A stretch of DNA of 64,000 nt from Turbatrix aceti (Eukaryota; Nematoda; Chromadorea; Rhabditida; Panagrolaimidae). Shown piece by piece: positions 45,239 to 57,596 of this stretch. Location of the stretch: positions 4,225,246-4,289,245 of the forward strand of contig OZ017770.1 in NCBI GenBank assembly GCA_963969345.1, given 5' to 3'. The position numbers and the translations under genes are program-made. The notes under the pieces were generated by a model. The model saw only the letters and a list, made by a program, of their open reading frames with translations, was not told the DNA's origin and did no database searches. Each line of letters begins with the position of its first letter. Positions within the stretch are counted from its first letter, which is position 1.

Positions 45239-45571
45239 ATGCCGGCGGATTCATTTTGCGCGAGCACTTCAAACAAATCGGACATCAAAAGTATAAATGC
45301 CGTCGGAAAGGTCACCTCGAACGTCATTACGACCCTCGCCAAATTTCGCAACCGTTGACAGCTGGATGTTGCTACTTGCTTATTCACTTTATGCCTGCTT
45401 TGTCCGGATTGCCACTACAACCTCTCTTTTGAAGTATTCCACAACAATGCCGCCGACTTCATCCCGGAAGCCGTGTGCGTGATGATGTTGCCAATACATA
45501 TGACACCTGAACAATTCAACGAGGCTGTCACATGCGCAACCCGGCTTCCCAAGGCCAACAATGCGTCATGA
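45239..45571 (+). CDS. Possible two-exon hypothetical protein (93 residues)
   Basis: Exons 45239-45310 and 45362-45571 join in frame across a 51-nt intron, the typical size in this window. The protein starts MPADSFCASTSNKSD, has a Cys-rich hydrophobic stretch (VATCLFTLCLLCPDCHYN) and ends with HMTPEQFNEAVTCATRLPK. The donor GTCACC is weak, which lowers confidence. Codon composition is more balanced than in the flanks. No family recognised. Confidence 0.3.
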
Positions 45572-46600
45572 CATTTTTTCAGATTTTACTGTAAGCTCAC
45601 TTTGTCATGTACTTTGTCAATATGAATGTGGTGCGATACACTGAAACGATACAAAGTGCATAGACGAAAACAAGTGGCATATCTGACAACAATCGATGCA
45701 TCAGATGGTCCTCAGGGACACCACCTATGCCGCTGTTCGAGCAAACAACGTGCTCTCCAAAATTAATGCAAAACATCAAAAAATACCTTAAACCTCAAAA
45801 TTAGTGTTTGTCTTATCACCTCAATTATGCGATGCGTGTGGCAATTTTTTGCAGCGATTATTTATCCGCGCGCATTAGTAAAAAAACAAATGAGAGTGAC
45901 TGAATGAGGGTGAGTTTTGTTTTGTTCTGAAATTGCGTACAAATTTCATGCGAGTAAAGGACAACGATGGCGGTACCGATGCTGAACAAAGCCGACAGGG
46001 ATAGAGCGAAATACTAAAAATTCACCCCAAAGGTGCTGCCACATCAACTGCATTGCGAATAAGAAGGCCACTTTTTGGTTCACACATTTGCCCCCCTTTC
46101 GTCCCCTGCATCCTAAGGCCTCCTGTTTGCCGTCGAGGCAAGCAATCAGAGTGCTTGTTCGCGGCTTCTGCCTGAGTTGCCAATTATCGCCGAACGGACG
46201 GCATACTCCGGTGGCTTGCCCGCAGTGTCAAATATCGGACCCTTTCATCGGAGTACGCGTCATGAGGGCCAGCAGCTAACCAAAAAAAGAAATGAGACTC
46301 TGACTTTCGATTTTGATGTATTTTTTTTATTTTTGCATCAGTTGTGATCTTGAATGCCATCCAAGCAAATGCCAGTCTTCAAATTAGCCCTTCGACTTTT
46401 GCACACCCCTTATCTAACGAACTCGATTACGTGAGCCTCCCCACAGCGTTCATTAATTTCATCATGGCTGTTGTTGTGTTTAATCGCGCGCTGGATACCC
46501 GGGCCCGTTGGGTGGTGGCTGAAATGCACCACGCTCAGGGCTCTCGATGCAGCGAGGGAACGATTACGGCCGAGCGTATTTTATTTCACCTTTTTTTTCC
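45572..46600. other. Region with unresolved minus-strand coding-like fragments
   Basis: On the minus strand, a hydrophobic segment (FALSLSALFSIGTAIVVLY) at about 45950-46015 follows a TTTTTAG acceptor. Fragments such as IGGVPEDHLMHRLLSDM lie around 45660-45735. I could not join them into one convincing model. A small membrane or mitochondrial protein gene is possible. Confidence 0.25.
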
Positions 46601-48300
46601 GCAAAATTGACAAAGCGCAGAGTTGTCTCGATTTGCACGGGTGCCACCGTGGAAAGCCGTCAGTTCACATGTGCCGCTACAAAGTAAAACGCAAACGCGC
46701 ACGACCCCGCTTTTAGGCCCTCCAGTGAATGCATGATGGAGTTCGTTTATCGCCGACCGACCAGGCGTAGGGTGCGGCCAACCGACGACGGCGACGTTGT
46801 CTGTGCCGCAGTCGATAGACTGACAACGGGTTTCCATTATGTGACTGACTGCCTGGCTGTGTCTCCTCTCTGTGGCAATAGCAGTTGCCATACACGGTCG
46901 CAGCGAAAGCCAAGCCGTGCCGAGCTGGCTCATAAGCAGTCTGCACTCGACGGGTCTGCGCACATCTAAGCGACGGAGTGAACCAAACGAGCGAACGAAC
47001 GAAAGCCAGCGGCAACGGATTGTGATGGCGACCGACCGGCCGAGGAGCTTGCGCCGCGGGTGCCGTGGCAGCGTCCATTGCCTGCGACAGCAGCTTAGCC
47101 GTCGAGCGCGCTTTGTCCGTATTTGCCTCCGGTCGGTCGCCGACATGCAAACACGCAAACACTCAGTCACTCCGCAGAGAGGATCGGCCGCGGTCGGGTG
47201 GCACATGCTGCCGACGATTTCGAGACCCCCGGGACGCAGCTTGTGCCACTTTTTCTTTTCAGGCGGCTTGAACTTCCTGTCTGCCCTTCCGGACCGGACC
47301 CCTGCTAGTCGGATGAATCCCTCAGTCGGATGATTGTTCTCTACAACAACATGCGATCGGGCGTTACAGTATCACTGCGGATTAGTCGGGATATAGCACT
47401 TTCGCATCCACTGCCATATTGAGGCGTATCAACGGGTGAACGGTGATTGATTCACCAAAAAATGTTACGCGTCGATTGTCGGTGATCGTGTTGGAGTCTA
47501 CCTCACTGTGCAATAACAAGCAAAATGCGTACCGGTTCCCTCACAACAGTCGTCACTGCAGCCAGACGATCGGTAATGCGACCATGCGCTTATTTGCACA
47601 CATCTGCCAGTAAATCGTTATCCTGCATCTTTTTAATATCGCGGGTTCCCATTATGCGCTGTTTTCTCACCCGACCGCAAAATTTGGCAGCAAGCGGCGC
47701 ACCGCAACCACTGCCACACGACCCTGGCTAAATCTGTGCCGCCTTTGCCTTCCGAGAAAACTTGGCCGTCGGCAACGAGGGAGGACGGAAGTGAACGTCG
47801 AACTGAATCGTAGACAACATTCAGGTCTCGTGCGCTTGGAGGGGGACTCCTGTGCTTGAAGCGACCAGCCCATCCCCAATTCGGAGTTAGGCTTGACGAG
47901 ATGCTCGCGCTGTCCGCTCGCTGCCGCCGTGCTCGTCGCCGTCGTTGGCAAGCATTCACTCCGCATACCCGGCGGTTTTTCGTCGTCGGGCTTTCGTTGC
48001 TCTGCCTAATATCCACACTATCCGCTGCGTCACCCCGCCAGCGCTCTTGTTTCCTCCCGTCGGTTTGCTTTTCATGCGCAGTCTCTGGGATATCCAAATA
48101 TCGACCGAACCTTCCGAGTCCCGACAGAGTGCAGCCGGCTTATAAAGCTGCCACCTGCCTTTATGTTGTTCCTATTGGTCCACGATCATCGTCGTCGTCG
48201 AGGCCGCTGACGACTAGTAACTCAGCGACAGGCCTCGAGAATCAATGAAGCCACGTTATTCTCGTTCGCGTGTACTCTTTCCCTTGCCCCACTTTCTCTC
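46600..48300. other. GC-rich, CpG-rich island upstream of the psq-type regulator gene
   Basis: Base composition changes sharply from AT-rich flanks to GC-rich with many CGs. Long frames occur on both strands here, but their Arg/Ser/Pro-rich products look like composition artefacts. TATAAAG at 48141 sits at the right edge, so the island is probably promoter DNA (inference). Confidence 0.45.
48141..48147 (+). promoter_or_regulatory. TATA box candidate for the psq-type regulator gene
   Basis: TATAAAG at the 3' edge of the GC-rich island, about 300-480 nt before candidate start codons. Confidence 0.45.
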
Positions 48301-48624
48301 CATGGAAACGGCGCAAACAGCGGGTACACGATCGGCTGCAGCGTTAGATTTCAGGGCAAGCCCTAAATGCCAAGTGTTTGTCAGTAGTCAAATGAGAGCG
48401 TTCGTGTGACTTCGCAAAAAAGTGTTGACCGTGTTTTCATCATGTTGTATGAGTCTTTTTCCCCTACCACATCGGCGACACCGTATCTTAATTGTCCGCT
48501 TTTCGATGCCGTGGACTATCCTCATGGCAAATTAGCGTCTTGCCGTGCGCTCATATCTATCGATTGCGAGTCAGGAAAAAACATTTTGCGTCAAGTTATA
48601 CGCGTGGGTTGCTTTTTCAGAGCG

Positions 48625-50734
48625 ATGACTCCAACGGAGACCATGACACTCCCTGTCGACAGTGAATCTGCCTCATCAACGCTCGATCTTATTTGCCGCA
48701 AAATGGCCCTTACAAATGGCATCATCAGCTATGGTGGCGATAGCAAGAAGGAAGTAGTAGTCAAGCAATCCACCACAATTGATGACTACTCCGAAACAGA
48801 TATCAACAAGGCTATCGAAAATGTTCTACGTACCTCAATCTATTCGGGCAATGCACGCGATCTTATGATTAACGCAATATCTGATACTGTATATGGCAAG
48901 ATGTCTCTTACACAAGCTGCTGCTAAATTCAACATTCCCTTTTCAACCATTCATCCATACGTCAAAAAGCTTCGTCAGTGCCTTGGGCTTTCAGAGCCAA
49001 TCCCTGAGTTGAAAAAGTAAGTACATTTGATTGCCGCTGCCATGTCCATTTGCAGGTGACAGCGCGGAGAGAGTTAATTAGTCCCAGCGGTTCTTTTTAG
49101 GCAGCGCGCACCTGTCCGTCGCAAGGGAAAGGACGAAAGCGGTGACGAGGTCGTGCAGGCTAAGAAGCAGCGCAAAAAGCGCTCTCCGCCACCGGGTTAT
49201 GTTCCGTTCAAGCAAATTGTTATTCCTGATCATTGGAAACAGTTTCCACAGAGTAATACCGCATTTACGGGATAACGGGAGCGGATAATAATGTGTGTCT
49301 AACTTTCAGAAATGCAGGACGCTGTTTGGACAGCTGTGGCCTTCTGCAATTACGATAACGTTGAAAAAAAGCATCGACTGTGTCAGGCAATCATGGACGT
49401 TATGATTGGACAAAAAACACTCAAAGCTGCGGCATCAAACAATAATGTACATTTTTTTGTTTTTTTGTGCTTCAATACATGATACCAACGGCTTATTTGC
49501 TTTGCAGATCCCTTTCACAACACTCCAGACCTATTTCCACCGATCCCGCATCACCATGGAGCGTTGCATGGAAAATGACGAAGAAGTACAGCGCGCAAAG
49601 TTGCAAAGCGAGAGCGCCAACAACAGCAAAAATGCATCAGCATCGCCCACTTCCAATGCTTCGGGCAACGCTAATGAAAACGAAACGCTTGCCTGGTTGG
49701 CATCCTTTATGTTCGGCAACAATGAAGGGGGAGACAAAAAAGCAATCGAAAATGGGGATGACGCATCGACGATCGAGTGCAGCAACGATGTCTTCCGTAC
49801 TGGAAGCAGTACTCCCTCTTCGGAACGATCCAATGGAAAAAGTGTGGATGCCGTAACAGAAAAGCTGCTGTCAAAACGTCTCAACCAGCCAATTGCCGGC
49901 GTCAATGGCCTCGATGCACTCAAGAAAGATTCATTTGGTAGTCGTAAACGCAAGCCCCAAGTTGTCAAGCGTGTATCTCCAGTCGACGAAGACCAATTAT
50001 CTGACAAAGCCAAAAATGGTGATTCCGGACAGTTGTGGCAGTTTTTACATAAAAGATTTGGCCTCCAACAAGACGACTCTCGTCCAACCGACAATGCAGC
50101 TGATCAAATTTACTGCAACGAAGTTGCCGCTCTCCACTACCCGCCTACGGTGAATTCCGAACAAAACCTAGTCAAAGCCCTTGTTCAGTTTTTTTGCAAA
50201 CGGTGGCCAGACATTGACTTCAAAAATGCACCTGATGCGACAACCCTCGTCAGAGCGGTACTGGATGAATCAATTTCCGTTCCTGACAGCTTTAAATCAC
50301 ACGTGAAAACCATCAAAAAGGCATACATTGTTATCTCAACGCTCTACCCCCTCTTTGTGTTCAAAGTCACTCCAGTTGTGTCTAACTTAGCGACAGCCAA
50401 AGAAACGGCTTCAGAAAAAAAACTTTTTCATGGAATCCTGCGTGAAAACCCTCCGGCCACGCTGGAAGCCGTCGTTACTCCGGCCTTACAAAAATGCATA
50501 GTTAACTATGCAAGGTATGTGCAAAACATAAAAAAAAAGATTTGTTAATTGCTCGTTTTCAGGCAACTTATCAAAGCAGGCATACCTCTTAGCAAGGACC
50601 TCACGCGATTCCTCATTGAAATCGTTATCCGAGATCGCACACTTTCTTCGCTTTACGCTGCAAACGAGTTTGAGAACCTTCACAAACAAATAGTCAGTCA
50701 GATTGGAATCACAGGGAACTGTAATAACGCATGA
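48625..50734 (+). CDS. DNA-binding regulator with two psq-type helix-turn-helix motifs (Mblk-1/LCoR-like)
   Basis: Exons 48625-49016, 49101-49252, 49310-49446, 49508-50514 and 50563-50734 give 619 residues. A first psq-like HTH spans about 78-117 (ARDLMINAISDTVYGKMSLT then QAAAKFNIPFSTIHPYVKKL). A second at about 203-245 (CQAIMDVMIGQKTLKAAASN, then IPFTTLQTYFHRSR) is split by an intron. A basic stretch KKQRKKRSPPPG and GSRKRKP are likely nuclear signals. The C-terminus has a helical domain (LVKALVQFFCKRWPDI onward). Psq motifs of the Mblk-1/E93/LCoR family (C. elegans MBR-1) bind DNA and act in neuronal remodelling and hormone response. Start choice: ATG 48625 lies 4 nt after TTGCTTTTTCAG, a good cis or trans-splice acceptor. 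The frame stays open upstream to ATG 48442, so a longer form is possible. Confidence 0.8.
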
Positions 50735-51283
50735 TTTTTTTTCTTATTCTTAAAATAATTTGTACCTCTGTTAAACACACTAATAAAGAGTTGAAATTTG
50801 TCTTGAGTGAGAGTTGAAATTTGATCAATCATTGAGCAGTCAGTACACATTTACCTCCGGTACTCTCATCAGTTATCCTTGTCATATTAATCATCCCAAC
50901 AGCTGTTGCACTCGACTTGTCCCAAGTCTAACGGTCAATCCAAGCTTGCTGCGACCAGTACCAGACAGACCAGTTAAATCGACGACACTCCTCTTGAAAA
51001 CACAAAAATATGTTGTTCTATTAGAACACTTATCTACTTATCTTATCAGTTTTATGGAAACCGCTACAAAATAGGGTTGCCTGGCCGACCGGAGAGTTAT
51101 CGCGAGCGGTATTAGGGTCAGCTATGTTTATCCTATCGAGTAATATTCCCAATTTTCTTATAATAATGTTTAAAAAATACAGAATAAATGAAAAAAATTT
51201 GTTACTATTGCACAATTTTGTTGATCAAGCGTGTCGCGTCTTCTTGGATCCCGAAAAGTTGTGCAACGCTGTGAAAATCGCTG
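50735..51283. other. Intergenic region
   Basis: About 550 nt between same-strand genes; AATAAA at 50781-50786 fits the end of the regulator transcript. Otherwise AT-rich promoter-side DNA of asparagine synthetase. Confidence 0.45.
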
Positions 51284-51290
51284 TATAAAT
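51284..51290 (+). promoter_or_regulatory. TATA box of asparagine synthetase
   Basis: TATAAAT 101 nt before the start codon. A splice-type acceptor TTTTTTCTTCAG (ending 51372) lies 18 nt before the ATG and could be an SL trans-splice site (inference). Confidence 0.6.
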
Positions 51291-51390
51291 AGAGACCCCC
51301 CTGTTTTCTCTGCCCACCGCACTACAGCGCGCTTTGTTCGCTTGACTAACCAAGACCCCCTTTTTTCTTCAGAAGTCACATTCTTCAATC

Positions 51391-53240
51391 ATGTGCGGAA
51401 TCTTTGCAATTTGCTACAATGGTGCGGAGCCATCGGTCACTGCCGAACAAGCCTCGCAGATGTCCATGTAAGTCAATTATAAATATGTATAACAATGACC
51501 ACCAAATGCTTTGTTTTTTTTGTTTTTAGTCGACAAAAACACAGAGGACCAGACTGCAGAGGGTGCCATCTTTCGGACAAAGCCGTTCTCTATCACGAAC
51601 GCCTCTCAATCGTGGATCTCGTTTGCAAGCAGCCAATTGCAGGATCTACCGAAGGCGCTCAGGTTGTTCACAACGGAGAAATTTACAACCACGGACTTCT
51701 GCGCAAAACCGAACTCAAGGAATTTTCCTTCCGTACTCATTGCGATTCCGAAGTCATCGTTCTCCTGCACGAAAAGTACAACGGAGATGGTCAAACAATC
51801 TGCAACAAGTTGGACGGTGTGTTTGCGTTTGCGCTCATCGATGGAGACAAGTTCATGGCTGGCCGTGATCCTATTGGCGTCAAGCCTCTCTACTATGGTA
51901 AAGACAAGGAAAACCGCTATTACTTCAGGTAAATTTTGCAGTACAAGGAAATACATGATAAAAAAATGAATTTGCAGTTCTGAAATGAAAGTTATCCAAG
52001 ACCTGGCAGTCGAGAGTCTCGATCAGTTTCCTCCTGGACATTTCTGGACTCCGGCAAGCGGTTTTCAGCGCTTTTACGAGCCTATTTGGTTCAACCCGGA
52101 AAAATGTCACGAACCATTGGAAATCACGCTCATCAGAGACGCCCTCATTAATTCCACAGAAAAGCGCCTCATGGCCGATGTTCCTCTTGGAGTGCTCCTT
52201 TCCGGTGGCCTCGATTCGAGCTTGATTAGCTCAATTGCCGTCCGCTGTCTCTCTGGAGCTCACATCAACTCATTCTCCATTGGTCTCGATGAACACGCAC
52301 CCGACCTTCAGGCTGCCCGAAAGGTAGCTGCATTCCTCGGCACAAAGCATCACGAGTTCCATTTCACCGTTGAACAAGGCATTGCAAACATTGAAAATCT
52401 TGTCCACCATCTCGAGACATACGATGTTACCACGATCCGTGCTTCCACGCCAATGTATTTCCTTTCAAAGCAAATCAAGGAGATGGGCATCAAAGTAGTG
52501 CTTTCCGGTGAAGGTGCAGATGAAATCTTCGGAGGCTATCTGTACTTCCACAACGCGCCTGATGATAAGGAATTCCAGGAGGTATGTGCTGATGTTGCAA
52601 AGGTGTAGATAATGATTCACGTGTGTTTCAGGAAACCATCCGCCGCGTTCGCAATCTCTACCTTTCCGACTGTCTGCGTGCTGATAAATCATGCATGGCC
52701 AACGGCTTAGAAGTTCGCGTTCCGTTCCTAGACAAAAAGTTTCTCGAAGTCGCAATGTCACTTGCACCAGAGTTCAAGCGTCCACAGAAATACGAAGCAA
52801 ACGGACGCCCCATTGAAAAATACATTCTTCGGAAAGCATTCGATGACGCCGAAAACCCCTACCTCCCCCACGAAATTCTTTGGCGTCAAAAAGAACAATT
52901 CTCCGATGGCGTCGGCTACAACTGGATTGATCAACTGATGGATTACTGCTCTCAGCAGGTCACTGACGAAGAATTCGCCCAGGCAGAAGCTCTTTTCCCT
53001 CACAACACTCCTCACAACAAAGAAGCCTTCTATATCCGTCGCATCTTCCACAAATACTTCCCCAGCGAAAACGCTGCTCATACAGTGTACAAGTGGGTTC
53101 CCCGCTGGCAACTGAACCAAGATCCTAGCGGACGTGCGAGCAAAGTTCATCTGCAGTCGATAAAGCCCGTGTCTGCAGTACCAAAGCTCAACGGTCAAGC
53201 TGTCGTGGAACATCAAAATGGCTTTGTGACCTTTGCCTAA
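51391..53240 (+). CDS. asns: Asparagine synthetase (glutamine-hydrolysing)
   Basis: Four exons (51391-51467, 51530-51928, 51978-52581, 52632-53240) give 562 residues, the usual length for the eukaryotic enzyme. The initiator Met precedes the nucleophile Cys2 (MCGIFAICY). The glutaminase domain shows RGPDCRG, NGEIYNH and GRDPIGVKPLYYG. The synthetase domain has the ATP pyrophosphatase loop SGGLDSS near 233, SFSIGLDEHAPDL, SGEGADEIFGGYLYFHNAP and EVRVPFLDKKFLE. The enzyme converts aspartate, glutamine and ATP to asparagine, glutamate, AMP and PPi in the cytosol. RGPD is followed by CRG rather than the common WSG. All catalytic motifs are intact. TATA box upstream and AATAAA at 53380 define the transcript. 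Confidence 0.98.
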
Positions 53241-53379
53241 AAACTTGTTAACCTTTGCCTTCTTGTTTTCTTCCCCCAAGCATCCATAGTACATCAAATG
53301 TGCTGCTAATCTGTTGTTCCTTATTTGTGGCTTGATTTTTTCCGAAACACCGTTTCATGGTAAATATGTGCCACAGTTT

Positions 53380-53385
53380 AATAAA
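53380..53385 (+). terminator. Poly(A) signal of asparagine synthetase
   Basis: AATAAA about 140 nt after the TAA stop. Confidence 0.65.
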
Positions 53386-55138
53386 CTTTATTTATGATTT
53401 TGCATTTTTGCTTTTTTGCGGGCACTTATTTGTGAAAACAATGACGACAAAAAACATGCAAAAAGGTAAATAAATGAAAAAAAAGTAGTAATAAAAACGT
53501 TATCTTACCTAAAACACAGTTCAGGTAGAAAACTATAACGTTCGCTACCACGAACAACAATAAACGTAAACTAATCTGTCCGATAAAAATATCTAATCGG
53601 TTTTTGATTTTTTAATGAAAATGATTCCTGCAAAATAAATACAAACTGTCATACTGATAATGGTCGCTCGGCTAAAAGCATCAATGTAAAAATAATTTTG
53701 ATTTGGTATAAACTGTACTTTGAATACTGAACACAACGAATGCGCAGCTCTTGACTGTAGTATGCTCATATTAATTTTTCAGATTCCGCAACACAGAAAG
53801 CTTAATGAGTCGATTTTTTAAAATCAGTAAGACTCATATTAACGCAAAGAAATTTCCGCTTGACCGATATCGTTTTAATACGGCAGCAAAGAAGAATTAA
53901 GCATACGGACTTTGAATCCGGTCAACATGCTCTACCATGAATATCAAAAAAGGGTATATTGATGATCATTTTTTAAGATTTTACAACTGTATGTTTAGCA
54001 CATATTATTTTCAAACAGTTGTTTTCACAAGTGCCCGTTAATTGGCAACCTAACAACATTTATGGCTTTTATGGGGCATGCATGCAGGTCATGATAATAA
54101 GCACTGCATATCGCATTGAAATTTATGATCCTAGAGATAAAAAATGTTTCCTGTTTTTTATAATCTAAATTGCGATTGAAAAAACGATAGCTAAGACTTA
54201 GCATCAGCTATACATCAGCTTAAATCTCGTTTTCAATGGATCTTACGTTTACAATTGTATTCTATTTCTGGTTTGCAAAAAAAGTGTTCCAGATTAAAAA
54301 AAAGTCTTCCGGATTATCTATTTTTGTTTAACGGGGACATTTAGGGTAATATTTTTTTTAACGTTTCATTTTTGTACTTTGGAATGTTTTAAGAAGAAAA
54401 AAATTACTAAAATAACGTCAAGCTGCAAATTTGTTTCTGATTATCAACACGACTGTCGTATTTTTAAGTTCATCATGTAACTTTGTGCCATAAAAGTTAT
54501 CACAAATTTGCACTTTGTTTTCATATTTATGCGTACGTGAATACAAGTAAAGCGTGAAATTGGTCGTTTTTTGGCCTTGCAAAAATATAGGTAAAACTCA
54601 ACCGGATTAATAAATGTATAAAATTTTTGCACGCTTTAAACATAACTGAGGGATGATCCTAACAAAAGCCTGCGAAAGATATAACCATTTGCTTTGTATA
54701 ATAAATGAATGCGTTGACTCAAAATGTTTTATATTTGCAAATTAGGTACGACGTTATTCGTTCTCATAAATAAAAAAATAAGTTGAATAAAAAAATTGTA
54801 TATCAGCTTGCTGACGTAATTGTGAAGAAAATTGTCATTCAATATAAAATACAAATTGTAGAAAAAAAAGCACGCGCAAATATAAACAATACTTTTATGA
54901 GTCTTTTGTATTATAAATATAATAATCGACGTTGACGCAGTAACTGTAAACTAAAAACATTTTAAGTCTCAGCCGTTTTTAATGCCATTTTCAACTTTTT
55001 TATGTATATTTTCGGTAAATTAAATAAAATTACTTAAAAAACTAATTTCAGAAATTAACAGCTGGTTCATAAAATATACCTGTTACCCCAATTTATCTTA
55101 CCACGAAAAAAATAAGACGTACAACCGGATTTTAACAA
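53386..55138. other. AT-rich intergenic region
   Basis: About 1.75 kb, very AT-rich, no coding frame. A tRNA-like fragment at about 53885-53935 was considered and rejected. Confidence 0.5.
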
Positions 55139-56605
55139 ATGCGTTCTTGCCATGTTACTTCACTCGTTGACTTAACCTATAACTTAAAATTAATTGAACT
55201 ACATCAGCGAGATTCAAATTTTCGTAAATATATTTTTAAATTCCTTCAATGTGGTTTTGACTTCAACGAAACAGCAGAAGTCTACAAATTGAGAAAACAC
55301 TTACCCAGTGCAACATCGCAACCAGAAAGCGACTTTGTGAGTTTTGGAAAACTAGTTTTCTTTGCTGCCCCACGTGATCGTTTGGCTCTATTTGACTGCT
55401 TTTTTGGCAAGTTAGATTTTTTTAATTATTTGTGACCTATCATAAATAATTCTGATAACTTTTTTTAGTAACTGTGATTTGAACGCAACGTTGCAACGAC
55501 TGCAAAAACGACGAAAAAACAACAAGGATCTGTGCTTGTGGACTCTTGGTTTGCCGCCAAAAAAAGTGTTAAAACAGTTTTTCAATATTTACAATAGAAT
55601 CGATGACGACAAGCGTGAAGAATACTTTTGTAAATTTCTAGCCCTGGAGTAAGTTTTGCGACATCTTACAGCAGAAAAAATGATTTTTATATTCTTCAGT
55701 TTTCACATTTCTGATGTTTGTGCAGCACTGAAATGCAATTTCCTATTAACCGATATCGACTCTGACCATCAAAACGAGCATATCACAATGATGCACGACA
55801 ATTCCGATACACAAAATGAACTTCGCGATCGCGAAACGGCATTTGAATTTTTTCTTCAGGGCACAAACCTGGACGAAAGTTTCACACGAGACCACGCTTT
55901 GGAAATATTCAGGGAGTGCAAGTGAGTTATGCTAAAAAGAAAAAAAAAAGAAAAACAATGAACAATTTTAGCTATGACTTTCAAAAAACATGCGATTTAT
56001 TAAATCTGAAAACGCGGAAAACGAACAACCACAACATGCTTGACATAAAATCATATACGCCATCCGAAGCCGAAGTTTTGAGCATGATAAACGCGGATTC
56101 TATCGAAACTGCTGCTAACGTGCTAGTTGCGAACAAGTAAGGATTTTTATAGCAACACCCAATGATCAAACAAGAACGTTTTAGTCACGATCTAGCAAAG
56201 ACATTTCGCGAACTGGGGCTAAAAAACAGCAAAAAACAACGATCAACCCAGAAAGTTATCGAAATATCGCACAAAATCAATCAGAACAATTTCAACAATA
56301 GTCCCGTCGTCTATAATGGCCACGAAGTGGAAGATATTGATAAACAACTGAGAGACCATCCCATGTCCATCAATTTTCACTACTATCCTTTAGAATTGGC
56401 AAAAGAAGGCTTGAACGACGTGATAAAATATCATCAGCAACACAAGACGCGTCAAAAAATTGACATAATCACTGGCAGAGGAATGAATTCAGAAGGAAAA
56501 AAGTCTGTCATAAAACTAGAATTTCGAAAAATATTTAAGGCCCTAAACATCAAGTATTCTGTCGACAAGCAGGGTGGTGTGCTTGTCATTACAATGCCTC
56601 ACTAA
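55139..56605 (+). CDS. Smr-domain protein, candidate NONU-1/Cue2-like no-go decay nuclease relative
   Basis: Exons 55139-55410, 55469-55648, 55700-55921, 55972-56136 and 56185-56605 give 419 residues. The C-terminus (about 338-419) fits an Smr fold: MSINFHYYPLELAKEGL corresponds to the LDLHGL...EA start, and IDIITGRGMNSEGKKSVIKL contains the GRG turn. Upstream, short helical segments (ETAFEFFLQGTNLDESFTRD, SEAEVLSMINADSIETAANV) resemble CUE-type ubiquitin-binding helices, giving the CUE-Smr order of C. elegans NONU-1 and yeast Cue2, which cut mRNA on collided ribosomes. The catalytic DxH is NFH here (343-345), so the acidic residue is absent. The N-terminal 200 residues are not recognised. 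The 55411 donor (GTTAGA) is weak and the start may lie further upstream. Confidence 0.65.
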
Positions 56606-56815
56606 TTAAAGAAGTACGAATGGCAATTCAGGAACAACTCTAGCTCATTTCTCATTCACGCAACCTCATTTTTTATGGTTAGTCGATATCGAAATCGTTC
56701 ATATCAAGATATCAGTTATTGTATAACTCACTTTGTTTTGTCAATAAAAATTTTATCGCCACTAAACAATCCTAGCAACAACTAAATCAACAAAAAATCA
56801 CAAAACAAAGACCTT

Positions 56816-57596
56816 CTAGTCGTGATTGACTGGGATGTCGATTTTCTTGGTAAGCTCGTCGAAAGCGACTTCCATTCGATACTGACGACGATCCAGGGAC
56901 AACAGCAGAGGATGACCACCGACAAAACAGGTCGCCAAAGGCAGCCAGAGAGTCTTGGTTTCCGGAGCAATGGCGGAATCAACCACGTCATCTGCAGTAA
57001 ATTGCAGAGCCCGTTTTCGAAGAAAGAAGTTGTAGTGCACCGTGGTGAAAACCTAGAGTAACGAAGAAAAATAAAACTTGGACAAAAAATAAATAAAAAC
57101 TCACTTTGGTGTCTGTGTTGTAGTAAATGTTGGCAACGAAGCGTTTCGCCAAGAAATGGAGCAGAAGCGGCGTGAAAGTCAGTAGACCGAGAAAAGTGTT
57201 CGCCAGAACGGCAAAAGCCATCATTGACGCTCGCTCGGAGGCTGCCGCCCAAAGGTAGCTTGTCAGAATGGGAATCATGACGACGCCAAGCGCAGAGCTG
57301 CCCAGTGAGCACATCTAAAAAACAAGGATAAAGCATTTGGCTACTCAGAATGCCAAAAATACCTTAGCAAGGAGCACACCACGCCTCAGCAAATCAGTAG
57401 GCGACGATTCACTGCCATTTTCTTTCAGATGAAGGATAGAAACGCCGAGTTCTTTACTGGGCAGAGAATCCAATGGCACAAATTTGAACTTCTTTGTCTG
57501 AGTTGAGGTTGACGCCAATCTGGCAACAACTGGGAGAGAATTGAACCTGCTGACGAAAAGCCGACAAGCAAAAACGCTCCTTCCCGCAAGAAGCAT
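56816..57596 (-). CDS. TMEM70-like mitochondrial inner-membrane protein
   Basis: Three exons (57596-57363, 57314-57105, 57052-56816), all joined between codons, give 226 residues. The N-terminus (MLLAGRSVFACRLFVSRFNS) is Arg/Ser-rich without acids, a typical mitochondrial presequence. Two hydrophobic segments follow (SSALGVVMIPILTSYLWAAA and MMAFAVLANTFLGLLTFTPL). LLHFLAKRFVANIYYN and FTTVHYNFFLRKRALQFTAD match the TMEM70 core, where a membrane hairpin is followed by a matrix domain. TMEM70 assists assembly of the ATP synthase c-ring and complex I. Length fits (human about 260). TMEM186/223 are related alternatives. Translation could also begin upstream at ATG 57719, which would bury the presequence. 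Confidence 0.82.

Noticed and set aside
46586..47206. 206-residue minus-strand open frame (and a 149-residue one overlapping it)
   Set aside because: Lies in the GC-rich island where stop codons are rare; the product is Arg/Cys/Ser-biased with no domain, and equally long frames exist on the other strand.
53885..53935. tRNA-like stretch (GGTAGAGCATG and CGGACTTTGAATCCG)
   Set aside because: D-arm-like and anticodon-stem-like pieces are present, but I could not find a T-arm with the TTCRA loop or a closing acceptor stem.
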